64,000 nucleotides of DNA from CAVVAL01 sp963740215 (GCA_963740215.1 CAVUDJ010000012.1:186001-250000), one strand, 5' to 3'. Shown: positions 37,097 to 47,092, numbered from the stretch's first letter. Translations and numbers: made by a program. Notes: generated from the sequence alone by a model not told the origin.

Positions 37097-38494
37097 GTGA
37101 CGCAGGTGGGCGCGCCTGTGCAGGGCGAGGTGCTCGCCAGCCGGTATCGGCTGGACGAGGTGTTGCTGGCTGATCCGTCGGTCGGCTATGCCCTGTGGCG
37201 AGGTACCGACGGCCTGCTCAATCGACCGGTGGCCATCGAGTTGAGGGTGCCTGGCGGCGCCGTCGCGGAGGCCATGATCAGCGCGGCCGTCACCGCGGGC
37301 CGCATCGTGCACCCCAACGTCGTCGGCGTCTACGACGCGGTCGACGAAGGCGAACGGGCATTCGTGGTCCGCGAGTGGGTCGAGGGGGTGTCGCTCGCCG
37401 CCACCGTGCGCGAGGGCCCGCTCCATCCGAACCGTGCCGCGCTGCTCGCCCGCACCGCGTCCGACGCGCTGGCCGCGATCCACGCCGCCGGCTACGTCCA
37501 CGGCAACCTGCAGCCGCGCACCGTTCTGCTCGGCCACGACGACGAGATCACGCTCACCGATCTCCGGCTCGGCCCCAACAGCGATCAGCAGCACGACGTC
37601 CGCTCGATCGGCGGCCTGCTCTACACCGCGCTCACCGGCCACTGGCCGCATGCGTTGTCCGCCGGCGACACCGGCCTGCCCGACGCCGTCCACGTCGACG
37701 GGCGGCTGCTCTCGCCGCGCCAGGTGCGCGCTGGCATCCCCGGCTACCTCGACGCGCTCACGATGGATCTCCTCGACCCCACCGTCGCCGCGCCGCCCGC
37801 CGCCGAACTCGCGGCCGAGCTGCGCCGGTACGACGTGGCCGACCCCGAGCTCGGCGCGCTCACCACGATCACGCCCGAGCCCGCCGAGCGGAAGTCGCCG
37901 TGGAAGCGCATCGCGGTCGGCGCCGGCGGGCTCGTCGTGGTGGCGATCACCGCGATGCTCGTCGCCGGCAACGGGTTCGGCGGCGGATCGGGCGAGGACA
38001 TCCCCGCCAGTAACGACCCCACGAAGGGCGGCTCGTCGTCCACGCCCCGCCAGCTCACCGTCATCGATCCGGTGAACGCCGCAGCTGATCGACCCCAAGG
38101 GTGACGGCGGGGAGCTGGACGGCGTCTCGAACGCGTTCGACGAAGAACCCGACGACGGCCTGGGAGACCGACTCGTACAAGGGCCGGCCGGACTTCGGCG
38201 GGATCAAGCCCGGCATGGGTCTGGTCGCCGATCTGGGAGAAGCCAAGCAGGTCCGCGAGGTCACCGTCACCTTCGACGTGCCCGGCGCCACGGCCGACGT
38301 CCGCGTCAGCGACCAGAAGGGCGACACGGCCGATGTCGTACACTGTCGTCGGGCAGGCCCAGACCGCCAACTCCACCACGGTGACGTACAAGCTGGCCGA
38401 GCCGGCCAACAAACGCTATGTCCTCGTCTGGGTCACGTCGCTCCCTTCGCCCGACTTCAAGATCGGTATCGCGGAGATCAAGATCTCGGGCTGA
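37097..38494 (+). CDS. MurJ-associated pseudokinase membrane protein (three frameshifts)
   Basis: About 464 residues when single extra bases near 38084, 38142 and 38338 are removed. The cytoplasmic domain is kinase-like (RYRLDEVLLADPSVGYALWR; VYDAVDEGERAFVVREWVEG; AIHAAGYVHGNLQPRTVLL). The VAIK lysine is replaced (VAIE), the HRD motif reads HGN, and DFG reads TDL, so it is a pseudokinase. One membrane span near residue 290 leads to an external domain with NPTTAWETDSY, like the C-terminus of mycobacterial MviN. GGGAGGG precedes the GTG. It lies just upstream of sigM. It probably tunes MurJ and wall synthesis (inference). Confidence 0.78.
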
Positions 38495-38504
38495 CAGCTA
38501 CAGA

Positions 38505-38510
38505 TAGGGT
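38505..38510 (+). promoter_or_regulatory. -10 box, probable leaderless sigM promoter
   Basis: TAGGGT ends six bases before the GTG start at 38517, with no clear ribosome site, as in other leaderless starts in this window. Confidence 0.4.
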
Positions 38511-38516
38511 GCACGC

Positions 38517-39179
38517 GTGCCGCCCGACGTGCCGGAACTACGCCCTCGACGCACCGCCTCGCGTACCGCGGGCGGAGCCACGGCCCTGCCCTCCGACGAC
38601 CGCGAACTGCTGGCCGCGCACGCTGCTGGTGACCCGGACGCGTTCGGCGAGCTGATCCGGCGGCACCGCGACCGGCTCTGGGCCGTGGCGCTGCGCACCG
38701 TCGGCGACCGCGAGGAGGCCGCCGACGCGCTCCAGGACGCGATGCTCTCGGCGTACCGTGCCGCTGCGGGGTTCCGCGGCGATTCGGCCGTCACGACGTG
38801 GCTCCACCGCATCGTCGTCAACGCCTGCCTCGACCGCATCCGTCGCCGCCAGGTGCGCGCCACCGTGCCGCTCCCGGAAACCGGCCCCGGCGAACCGGTA
38901 CAGCCCGGCGACCAGATCGCCGACCGCGACACCGCGCTGGTCGTCCACCGGGCACTGGCGGAGATCCCGGTCGAGCAGCGCGCGGCGCTCGTCCTCGTCG
39001 AACTGCAGGGCCACTCCGTCGCGGAGGCGGCCGAGATCCTCGGCGTCGCAGAAGGCACCATCAAGAGCCGGTGCGCGCGCGGTCGTGCCCGGCTCGCGCT
39101 GCTCCTCGGTCACCTGCGGAACCTGGACGAAGCGCCGGGCGTCCAACCGGAGCGAACCGCAGGGGAGGGAACACCGTGA
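38517..39179 (+). CDS. sigM: ECF RNA polymerase sigma factor SigM
   Basis: 220 residues. Region 2: DPDAFGELIRRHRDRLWAVA, ADALQDAMLSAYRAA and FRGDSAVTTWLHRIVVN. Region 4: LAEIPVEQRAALVLVELQGH and AEILGVAEGTIKSRCARGRA, both typical of ECF factors. Position upstream of trxB-trxA and downstream of the MurJ-type pseudokinase equals mycobacterial and streptomycete sigM. The anti-sigma gene overlaps its stop (GTGA), so both are co-translated. Confidence 0.92.
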   Translation: MPPDVPELRPRRTASRTAGGATALPSDDRELLAAHAAGDPDAFGELIRRHRDRLWAVALRTVGDREEAADALQDAMLSAYRAAAGFRGDSAVTTWLHRIVVNACLDRIRRRQVRATVPLPETGPGEPVQPGDQIADRDTALVVHRALAEIPVEQRAALVLVELQGHSVAEAAEILGVAEGTIKSRCARGRARLALLLGHLRNLDEAPGVQPERTAGEGTP

Positions 39180-40006
39180 AGAACGGGCCGGACATCGACC
39201 TGCTCGCCGACTACGCGGCTGGCGTCCTCGACGGGACGCCCGAGGCCGCGGCGGTCGCCGAGCGGATCGCCGCCGACCCCGCATGGGCCGAGCTGCACGC
39301 CGCGCTGGTCCGTGCCGACGAGGCAGTCCGTGCCGACCTCGCCGCGCTGCCGGTGCCGGCGATCCCCGACGACATCGCCGCCCGCCTCGACGAGGCGCTG
39401 GCGGCCGAGGCCACCGGCACCACCGCCGCGGTCGTTCCGTTGCGCAAGCGGCGGAGCTGGGGAGTCGCGGGTGGCGCGGTCGCGGCCGGTGTAGCGGTTC
39501 TCGCCGCCGGTGCGATCGGGATCCAGGCTCTCGGCGGCGGCAACACCCAGCGGGACTCCGCGACGACGGCCTCCGCACCCGAGTCGAGCGACAAGGCCGA
39601 GGGGCCGGCGGCGGGGAGCGCCCCACCCAAGGCCGCCGCTCCCGGCGCCGTGCCCGAGACGTACTCGGGGCTCACGTCGTCCGGTGCGGAGTATCGCAGC
39701 GACACGCTGCGGGCCCAGGTGGCGCAGCTGGTGAAGAGCAAGGCCCAGGCGGACGCGTCCGCGGGCAAGGCTCTGTCCGGCCCGCTGGTGCGGCTCTCGG
39801 CGCCCGCAGCCTTCTCGGACTGTCTCGCCGCACTCGGCGCCGACGCCCGCCCGCTCGCGGTCGACTACGCGCGCTACGACGGGCAGCCGGCGGTGGTCGT
39901 CGTCCTGCCTGCGCTGGCGAACGGTGACGTCGACGTGGCGGTCGTCGGCCCGGACTGCGGCCTGAGCGGCAGCGACCTCAAACACCGGTCGAACGTCACA
40001 CTCTGA
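39176..40006 (+). CDS. Membrane anti-sigma factor for SigM
   Basis: 276 residues. A short acidic/helical cytoplasmic domain (DIDLLADYAAGVLDGTPEAA, then WAELHAALVRADEAVRADLA) is followed by a single membrane span near residue 100 (VAGGAVAAGVAVLAAGAIGI). A Pro/Ala/Ser linker and an extracytoplasmic domain with two cysteines (SDCLAALG, GPDCGLSG) complete it. Overlap with sigM and this topology indicate the cognate anti-sigma factor. No CHCC zinc motif is seen. The extracytoplasmic disulfide could sense envelope stress (inference). Confidence 0.82.
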   Translation: MKNGPDIDLLADYAAGVLDGTPEAAAVAERIAADPAWAELHAALVRADEAVRADLAALPVPAIPDDIAARLDEALAAEATGTTAAVVPLRKRRSWGVAGGAVAAGVAVLAAGAIGIQALGGGNTQRDSATTASAPESSDKAEGPAAGSAPPKAAAPGAVPETYSGLTSSGAEYRSDTLRAQVAQLVKSKAQADASAGKALSGPLVRLSAPAAFSDCLAALGADARPLAVDYARYDGQPAVVVVLPALANGDVDVAVVGPDCGLSGSDLKHRSNVTL

Positions 40007-40095
40007 CCGCACGCTGCGCGGCGCCAAGCGGGGGAATGTTCCCGGCCTACGATGGCGTTCAACGAGCATCGCCACACCATCGTTGGGAGAGCAGC

Positions 40096-41049
40096 GTGAC
40101 GACCCCCACCCCCGTCCGGAACCTGATCATCATCGGCTCCGGTCCGGCCGGGTACACCGCCGCCCTCTACGCCGCCCGCGCCAACCTGAAGCCGCTGGTG
40201 ATCGAGGGTGTGCAGTCCGGTGGCGCGCTGATGACCACCACCGAGGTCGAGAACTTCCCCGGGTTCCCGGACGGGATCATGGGTCCCGACCTGATGGACA
40301 ACATGCGCAAGCAGGCCGAGCGGTTCGGCGCCGAGTTCATCACCGACGACGTCACCGAGGTCGACCTCACCGACGACGATCAAGATCGTGTGCGTCGGCG
40401 ACACGGAGTACCGGGCGAAGGCCGTCATCCTGGCCACCGGCTCGGCGTGGCGCCCGCTCGGCGTGCCGGGTGAGCAGGAGCTGCTCGGTCACGGCGTGTC
40501 GTCCTGTGCCACCTGTGACGGGTTCTTCTTCCGCGGCCAGCACATCGTCGTGGTCGGCGGCGGCGACTCGGCGATGGAGGAGGCCACCTTCCTCACCCGG
40601 TTCGCCGAGAGCGTCACGATCATCCACCGCCGCGACGAGTTCCGGGCCAGCAAGATCATGGCCGACCGCGCGCTCGCGAACGAGAAGATCAAGGTCGAGT
40701 GGAACACGGTGGTCACCGAGGTCCTCGGCGCCGACGGCAAGGTCGCCGGCGTCCGGCTGACGGACACCGTCACCGGCGAGGAGCAAGGCGCTCGACGTCA
40801 CCGGCGTGTTCGTCGCGATCGGCCACGACCCGCGCAGCGAGCTGTTCAGGGGCCAGATCGAGCTGGACGAGCGAGGGCTACGTGCTGGTCGACGCGCCCA
40901 GCACCCGCACCAACCTGCCCGGCGTGTTCGCCGCCGGTGACCTGGTCGACCACACCTACCGCCAGGCGATCACCGCCGCCGGCACCGGCTGTGCCGCGGC
41001 GCTGGACGCCGAGCGGTACATCATCGACCTCCCCGTCGACCCCACCTGA
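40096..41049 (+). CDS. trxB: Thioredoxin-disulfide reductase TrxB (three frameshifts)
   Basis: About 316 residues when single extra C bases near 40381, 40787 and 40867 are ignored. The FAD loop IIIGSGPAGYTAALYAARAN, the redox pair CATC in SSCATCDGFFF, the NADPH loop VVVGGGDSAMEEA and the GVFAAGDLVDHTYRQAITAAGTGC end all match. It reduces thioredoxin with NADPH. GGGAGA precedes the GTG. trxA follows after about 37 bp. All three frames carry conserved residues, so the breaks are best explained as sequence errors. Confidence 0.9.
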
Positions 41050-41086
41050 CACCCGCCACGTACGAGAGCAACTGAGGAGATCCAAC

Positions 41087-41415
41087 GTGGGAGCAACACC
41101 AAGGCCGTCACCGACGCCACCTTGACCGTCGACGTGCTGCAGTCCGACAAGCCGGTGCTGGTCGACTTCTGGGCCGAGTGGTGCGCGCCGTGCCGCAAGG
41201 TCGCGCCCGCTGCTGGACGAGATCGCCAAGCGAGATGGGCGACAAGGTCCAGATCGTCAAGCTGAACATCGACGAGAACCCGGAGACGGCGCGTGCCTAC
41301 CGGGTCATGTCGGTGCCGACCCTGACCATCTTCAAGGGCGGCGAGCCGGTGCAGTCGGTGCTCGGCGCCAAGCCGAAGGGCAAGATCGTCGCGATGATCG
41401 AGCAGCGCTCTGTAA
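41087..41415 (+). CDS. trxA: Thioredoxin TrxA (several frameshifts)
   Basis: About 107 residues. Frames must be joined near 41090, 41210, 41231 and 41406. Pieces read in order: VDVLQSDKPVLVDFWAEWCA, PCRKVAP, LLDEIAK, EMGDKVQIVKLNIDENPETA and RVMSVPTLTIFKGGEPVQ, ending IEQAL-stop. The active site is WCAPC rather than the commoner WCGPC, a variant found in other actinomycetes. It forms a thioredoxin system with trxB directly upstream. Confidence 0.85.
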
Positions 41416-41618
41416 CGACGCCAACCCGCTGGGGCGTTCAGTGCGCTCCGATTTGGCGGGCGTACCCTGATATGCAATCGTGACCGGCCGGGTCCTCGAC
41501 GGACCCGGCCGGTGCGTGTCGCAGGGCCGTACTTGTGGCTGGGCGCGACACTGTTGGAGTCGACTAGGTTCGGGTAGCACAGCGACTCCCGGATCGGCTC
41601 GGAAGGAGCGACCGGCGC

Positions 41619-42775
41619 GTGCAGCTCATCCGGCGTGGAGACACCGGCCCGGCCGTCGCCGAGATCCGGGCGATCCTGGTCATGCTGGGTCTGCTCGCGA
41701 GGGCCGTCACGCGGCCCCGGAGACCCCGACAACGTCCTGTTCGACGCCGCGTGCGAACTCGCGGTGCGGGCGTTCCAGCAGAGCCGCGGCCTCACCGTCG
41801 ACGGCATCGTCGGCGACGAGACCTGGCGGGCGCTCGACGCGTCCCGCTGGCGGCTCGGCGACCGCGTCCTGACCCGCTCGGTGCCCGAGCCGCTGGTCGG
41901 CGACGACGTCCATGCCCTGCAGGAGCGGCTGCTGGAGATGGGCTACGACGTCGGCCGCGCCGACGGCATCTACGGTCCGCGCACCGCGCGGGCGGTGCGC
42001 GCCGTTCCAGCGCGAGGTGCGGCCTCATCCGGACGGCACCTGCGGCCCGCAGACCATGCACGCGCTGCGCCGGCTCGGCCGCAAGGTCGTCGGCGGCCGC
42101 CCGCAGATGGCTGCGCGAGGCGGCGACGATCTGCCACGCCGGGCCGAACCTGGTCGGCAAGCGCATCGTGATCGACCCGGGCCACGGCGGCGCCGACCCG
42201 GGCTTGGTCGTCCGCGACGGCCGACTGCGCTGGACCGAGGCCGACCTCGGCGTTCGACCTCGCGGCCCGGCTGGAGGGCCGGCTCGCGGCGGCCGGCATG
42301 CGGTGCACCTGACCCGCGGTCCGGACACCGACGCCAGCCAACGCCGAGCGGGCGGAGCTCGCCAACGCCTCGGCGCCGACCTGCTGATCCGCTGCACCTC
42401 GACGGCCACCACAACCCGCAGGCGCAGGGCGTGGCCACGTACCACTACGGCACCGGGACCGGCATGACGTCGACTGTGGGCGAGCGGCTGGCCGGGCTGG
42501 TGCAGCGCGAGATCGTGGCGCGCACCGGCCTGCACGACTGCCGGACCCACGCCAAGACCTGGGAGCTGCTGCGGCTGACCCGGATGCCCGCCGTGCGGGT
42601 CGAGGTCGGCTACCTGACCTCGCCGGTCGACCGGGCAGCGATTGTCGACCCGGCGTTCCGCGAGCACGGTCGTCGAGGCGATCCTGGCCGCGGTGCAGCG
42701 GATGTACTTCCCGGTGGACGCCGACGTGCCGACCGGCACTCTGATCGACGTCGTCGGCAGCTGCGGTGGCGCTGA
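41619..42775 (+). CDS. cwlM: CwlM-like protein: two PG-binding domains plus amidase_3 (many frameshifts)
   Basis: About 385 residues reconstructed from three frames, with breaks near 41700, 42004, 42113, 42253, 42340, 42393 (a deletion) and 42671. Two N-terminal peptidoglycan-binding repeats (AFQQSRGLTVDGIVGDETW; GYDVGRADGIYGPRTARAV) are followed by an N-acetylmuramoyl-L-alanine amidase domain (GKRIVIDPGHGGADPG; TRMPAVRVEVGYLTSPVDR). The order trxB-trxA-cwlM matches mycobacteria, where CwlM is mainly a regulator of wall precursor synthesis. The exact 3' end is uncertain because of the frame breaks. Confidence 0.8.
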
Positions 42776-42805
42776 GTCGACAGGCGTCAGCCTGCCAGTC
42801 TCGAG

Positions 42806-43456
42806 TCAGGTCGAGGTCGGCGGTGGCCGGGCGCACCGGGCGCGAGCAGCGTCTCGCGGGCTCATCGAGCCGAGCAGCTTCTCCAGCGCGTACTCGACGT
42901 CGGACTTCCAGGACAGCGCGGTGCGCAGCTCCAGCCGCAGCCGCGGGTAGCGCGGGTGCGGGCCGCACCGTCTTGAAGCCGACCGACAGGAAGAAGTCGG
43001 CCGGGGCGACGCAGTTGCGTGCGACTCGCCGAACTGCGCGTCGCCGAACGCCTCGATCGCCTTGATGCCCGCGCTTGGTGAGGTCGCGGGCGACGCCCTG
43101 GACCAGCATCCGGCCGAGCCCGCCGCCGGCGAACGCGGCGACCACGTGCGCCGTCATCAGCAGCGCCGCGTCGGCGCTGACCGGGCACGTCGGGAACGCC
43201 ATCGACCGCGGCACGTAGGCCGGCGGCGCGAACATGACGAACCCGGCGGGCATGCCGTCGACGTAGGCCAGCTTGCCGCAGGAGCCCCACTCGAGCAGCG
43301 TCGCGGAGACCCAGGCTTCCTTCTCCAGGTCGGGACAGCCGGCTGCGCAGGCGCGCTCGGCGGGCGACGGGATCGAGCTCCCAGAAGACGCACTTGCGGC
43401 ACGGCCGGGAGGTCTTCGAGCGTGTCGAGGGTCAGGTTGACCAGGCGTCGGGACAT
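42806..43456 (-). CDS. GNAT family N-acetyltransferase (frameshifted)
   Basis: About 215 residues read across several frames. It starts MSRRLVNLTLDTLEDLPA. A CVFWELDPV/CAAGCPDLEKEAWV segment follows, then the acyl-CoA-binding fold (GKLAYVDGMPAGFVMFAPPA; AAFAGGGLGRMLVQGVARDL). Frame changes are needed after LEDLPA, around 43075 and again toward the C-terminus (WKSDVEYALEKLLGS). Sequences of this type lie beside cwlM in other actinomycetes (mycobacterial Rv3916c position). Substrate unknown. The stop at 42806 is tentative. Confidence 0.65.
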
Positions 43457-43650
43457 TACAGGCGCACCTCGCACTGCGGGCAGGCTCCGCTGACGGCAAT
43501 GACTCGATCGGTAAACGTGGCGACACGCGGCACCGGGCGACTCCCCATTGGCCAGAATTTAACCTTCTCATGGTATGAGCAACTCGATCGGTGCGGAAGG
43601 GGCCTCGACCACACTCGGTATGCTCGTGCGACGACTTGCGAGGTGAGCCC

Positions 43651-44951
43651 ATGACCGGCACGACCCTGGACGACTACACCGATCGGTATGCCCAACGCAT
43701 GCGCGGGATGGCGGCCTCCGAGATCCGCGCACTGTTCGCCGTGGCCAGCCGGCCCGAGGTCGTGTCGCTGGCCGGCGGCATGCCGTACGTCGCCGCGCTC
43801 CCGCTCGACGCGATCGCCGAGCTCACCGCCAAGGCGATCCGCGAACAGGGCGCAGTCGCGCTCCAGTACGGCTTCGGCCAGGGCGACCCGCGGCTGCGCG
43901 AGCTGATCTGCGAGGTGATGGCCCTCGGAGGACATCGACGCGTCCGCCGACGACATCGTCGTGACCGTCGGCTCGCAGCAGGGGCTCGACCTGATCGCCC
44001 GGATCTTCCTCGACCCGGGCGACGTCGTGCTCGCCGAGGCGCCGACCTACGTGGGCGCGCTCGGCACGTTCGCCGCCGCCCAGGCCGACGTGGTCCACGT
44101 TGCGATGGACGCCGACGGACTCCAGCCCGAGGCGCTGCGCGCGGCGCTCGAACGGCTCCGTGCCGAGGGTCGCCGGGCCAAGTTCCTCTACACCGTGCCG
44201 AACTTCCAGAACCCGGCCGGCGTCACGCTCACCGAATCCCGCCGCGACGAGATCATCGACATCGCCGAGCGAGCACGACCTGCTCGTCATCGAGGACAAC
44301 CCGTACGGCCTGCTCGGCTTCGAGGACGCTCCGGGGCGTGCCCTGCGCGCTCGCTCGCAGGAGCGCGTGATCTACCTCGGCTCCTTCTCGAAGACGTTCG
44401 CCGCCGGGCTGCGCATCGGCTGGGTGCTGGCGCCGCACGCCGTCCGCGAGAAGCTGGTGCTGGTGAACGAGGCGCAGCTGCTGAGCCCGTCGCTGTTCAC
44501 CCAGACTGTCGTCACCGAGTACCTGGAGCACCACCCCTGGCGCGACCAGGTGAAGGTCTTCCGCGAGCTGTACCGCGAGCGGCGCGACGCCACACTCGAC
44601 GCGCTCACGACGATGATGCCGCCCGGTGTCACCTGGACCCACCCGCGCGGCGGGTTCTACGTCTGGATGACGCTGCCGCCCGGCATCGACAGCAAGGCGA
44701 TGATCCCGCGGGCGCTCACCCACAAGGTGGCGTACGTCCCAGGCGTGGGGTTCTACTCGGACGGTAGCGGCCAGCGCGAGCTGCGACTGTCCTACTGCTA
44801 CCCGGAGCCGGCCCGAATCCGCGAGGGCATTCGCCGGCTCGCTGCGGTGCTGAGCGAGGAGACTGAGCTACGGCAGGTGTTCGGCACCAGCTCGTCCACT
44901 ATGGATGCTCGACGCCGCGGCCTGGAGACGCCCGGGCCCGAGCTGACATGA
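43651..44951 (+). CDS. PLP-dependent aminotransferase, class I/II (two frameshifts)
   Basis: About 432 residues with extra bases near 43930 and 44272. The fold type I core shows VSLAGGMPYVAALPLD, LQYGFGQGDPRLRELI, VTVGSQQGLDLIARIF, YTVPNFQNPAGVTL (PLP-binding Asn), EDNPYGLLGFED and the Schiff-base lysine in LGSFSKTFAAGLRIGW. This resembles the 2-aminoadipate/MocR-like aminotransferases. It lies between the GNAT gene and a Ddl-like ligase, as in several actinomycetes near parAB. Substrate not predictable. GAGGTG precedes the ATG. Confidence 0.88.
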
Positions 44952-44985
44952 GCCGTGCGGTTGTTCACGTGAATGGGGGCCGGGC

Positions 44986-45963
44986 ATGAGCCGGCGTGTA
45001 CTGGTGCTGGCCGGCGGCCTCTCGTACGAGCGGGACGTGTCGCTGAAGTCCGGACGCCGCGTGGTTGACGCGCTCCGCCGTGCCGGCGTCGAAGCGACCA
45101 CGCGCGACGCCGATTCAGGGCTGCTCGCGGCACTCGACGTCGACCGACCCGACGCGGTGGTGATCGCGCTGCACGGGGCGATCGGCGAGGACGGTGCGCT
45201 GCGCGGCGTGCTCGACCTCGTCGGCGTTCCGTACGTCGGGCCGAGCGCGCAGGCCAGCCGGGTCGCATGGGACAAGCCGTCCGCCAAGGCGGAGCTGCGC
45301 GAGGCCGGGATCCCCACGCCCGACTGGGTGGCGCTCCCGCACGAGACGTTCCGCGAACTCGGCGCGCAGCAGGTGCTCGACCGCATCATCGACCGGCTCG
45401 GGCTGCCGCTGATGGTCAAGCCGGCGCAGGGTGGGTCGGGCCTCGGCGCCCACGCCGTCTACACGCCGGAGGATCTGCCCGCCGCGATGGTCGGCTGCTT
45501 CGGGTACGGCGACACCGCCCTGATCGAACGGTTCGTCGAGGGCACCGACGTCGCGGTGACGGTCGTCGACACCGGCAGCGGACCGTCCGCGCTGCCCGCC
45601 GTCGAGATCGTGCCGGTCGACGGCGTCTACGACTACGCGGCCCGGTACACCGCCGGCACCACGACCTGGCACGCACCGGCCCGGCTGGCGCCCGCAGTTG
45701 CGCAGCAGGTTGGTGCGATCGCTGTCGCCGCGCACCGGGCCCTCGGGCTCGGTGACCTGTCCCGCGTGGACCTGCTTGTCACCCGCGACGGTGGCGTGCA
45801 CGTGCTCGAGGTGAACGTGTCCCCCGGGATGACCGAGACCAGCCTTCTGCCGATGGCGGTTCACGCGGCCGGGCTCGATCTCGGGATCCTGCTTCGCGAT
45901 CTGATCGACCTCGCGATCAACCGCAGCGGGTCGGCCTCTCGGTCGGCGGCGCACTCGGTCTGA
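44986..45963 (+). CDS. D-alanine--D-alanine ligase family protein (ATP-grasp)
   Basis: 325 residues, intact. N-terminal VLVLAGGLSYERDVSLKSGR and VVIALHGAIGEDGALRGVLD match the Ddl fold. The ATP-grasp centre has LMVKPAQGGSGLGAHAV, and the C-terminus has the metal site HVLEVNVSPGMTETSLLPMA. It likely ligates D-Ala or a related amino acid for the cell wall. Whether it is the main Ddl or an origin-linked paralogue cannot be decided here. Followed by 1.1 kb of repeats. Confidence 0.88.
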   Translation: MSRRVLVLAGGLSYERDVSLKSGRRVVDALRRAGVEATTRDADSGLLAALDVDRPDAVVIALHGAIGEDGALRGVLDLVGVPYVGPSAQASRVAWDKPSAKAELREAGIPTPDWVALPHETFRELGAQQVLDRIIDRLGLPLMVKPAQGGSGLGAHAVYTPEDLPAAMVGCFGYGDTALIERFVEGTDVAVTVVDTGSGPSALPAVEIVPVDGVYDYAARYTAGTTTWHAPARLAPAVAQQVGAIAVAAHRALGLGDLSRVDLLVTRDGGVHVLEVNVSPGMTETSLLPMAVHAAGLDLGILLRDLIDLAINRSGSASRSAAHSV

Positions 45964-45964
45964 C

Positions 45965-46170
45965 GGGTCGCTGTTCGTTCTGAGACGGGCTCCCGGCATT
46001 GAGGCCCGTGGTCCTCGATTGGCGGTCTTGCTCTTCCGCGTGGGGCGGGCTCCCGGGCTTTGGTTCGGGCGCTCGGCCTGACCGGTCGCTCATCGTTCGT
46101 GGGTGGTGCTCCCGGGCTTGGGTCCGGGCGCTCGGGTTGACCGATCGGGATCTTCCCCTTGGGGCGGGCT
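45965..46170. repeat. Degenerate ~60-65-bp tandem repeat
   Basis: Three to four imperfect units, each with GGGCTCCCGG(G/C) followed by TTGGTCCGGGCGCTCGG-like words and ending in GACCGGTCGCT or GACCGATCGG. They directly follow the Ddl-like gene and precede the perfect 32-bp array. Confidence 0.65.
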
Positions 46171-46253
46171 CAGCAACGCGGTGCCGGCCGGGTCAAGCGA
46201 TGGACGTAGCCCGGCCGGTCGGGTAGAGCCTGGCCGCGCGAAGCGGGCTGGCT

Positions 46254-46567
46254 CGCTCGATTGGGTCGCGCCGAACCGGGCTGCCCGCTCGATTGGGTCG
46301 CGCCGAACCGGGCTGCCCGCTCGATTGGGTCGCGCCGAACCGGGCTGCCCGCTCGATTGGGTCGCGCCGAACCGGGCTGCCCGCTCGATTGGGTCGCGCC
46401 GAACCGGGCTGCCCGCTCGATTGGGTCGCGCCGAACCGGGCTGCCCGCTCGATTGGGTCGCGCCGAACCGGGCTGCCCGCTCGATTGGGTCGCGCCGAAC
46501 CGGGCTGCCCGCTCGATTGGGTCGCGCCGAACCGGGCTGCCCGCTCGATTGGGTCGCGCCGAACCGG
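46254..46567. repeat. Perfect 32-bp tandem array, nine full copies plus a partial
   Basis: The unit begins CGCTCGATTGGGTCGCGCCG and ends AACCGGGCTGCC. Copies start at 46254, 46286, 46318 and every 32 bp to 46542; the last is 26 bp. There are no spacers, so this is not CRISPR. All six frames stay open because 32 is not divisible by 3, which creates false ORFs. Located in a non-coding gap about 3 kb from the parS sites. Confidence 0.97.
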
Positions 46568-47092
46568 CGGAGCCGAACAGGACCGGACCGCGCCGATTCG
46601 GATCGGTCTGAGCCTGGGGGCAGTCTGAGTCAGTCCGGACCAAGTCGCTCGACGGACGAAGCCCCGCCCGCCGCCCGCACGGTCGGGCTGAGCCGGGCAG
46701 TGCCACGCGCCGCCCGGCCCCGAAGGGCCGACCATGCTCCGCCCGGCCGGGCAGGCCGACCGCACTCTGCCGAGCCGGGCAGGGGCCGACCGAGAGCGGG
46801 ACCGCGCGCGGTCGGGTTGGGTTGTGCCGGAGTGAGCGGGGCCGTGCCGGACGGAAGCCAGCCGCGCGGGTTGGGCTTGGTTGGCGGAGTCGAGCCGGAT
46901 CGAGCCGGACGAGGCGGGTCCGGTTGGGTTGATCCCGTCGGGCCGTGCTGGCTAGGTCGGTAACGTGGTCGAGCTCGGATAGGGCATAACGGGATAAATC
47001 TGGGCAGAATTTGCCCCTAGGTGCAGGGTACCGGCATTTGCGGTGATGGGCTTGATAATGTCCCCCTCGGCTCGGCGACGGCGCGCGATTCT
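46568..47092. other. Low-complexity non-coding stretch
   Basis: Degenerate words such as GCCGAGCCGGGCAGG recur, then a less GC-rich segment (46970-47092) precedes the converging GNAT gene. No credible gene. Confidence 0.5.

Noticed and set aside
38081..44275. Programmed frameshifting or a pseudogene island
   Set aside because: Breaks occur at non-slippery, unrelated sites in essential genes, with conserved sequence on both sides, which fits base-calling or assembly errors better.
44964..44973. TTCACGTGAA palindrome before the Ddl-like gene
   Set aside because: Only the central 10 bp of parS is kept; outer positions do not match.
46254..46567. CRISPR array
   Set aside because: The 32-bp units are contiguous with no spacers, and no cas genes are present.
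46103..46963. Open reading frames across the 32-bp repeats on both strands
   Set aside because: They stay open only because the repeat lacks stops in every frame; no ribosome site or protein family supports them.
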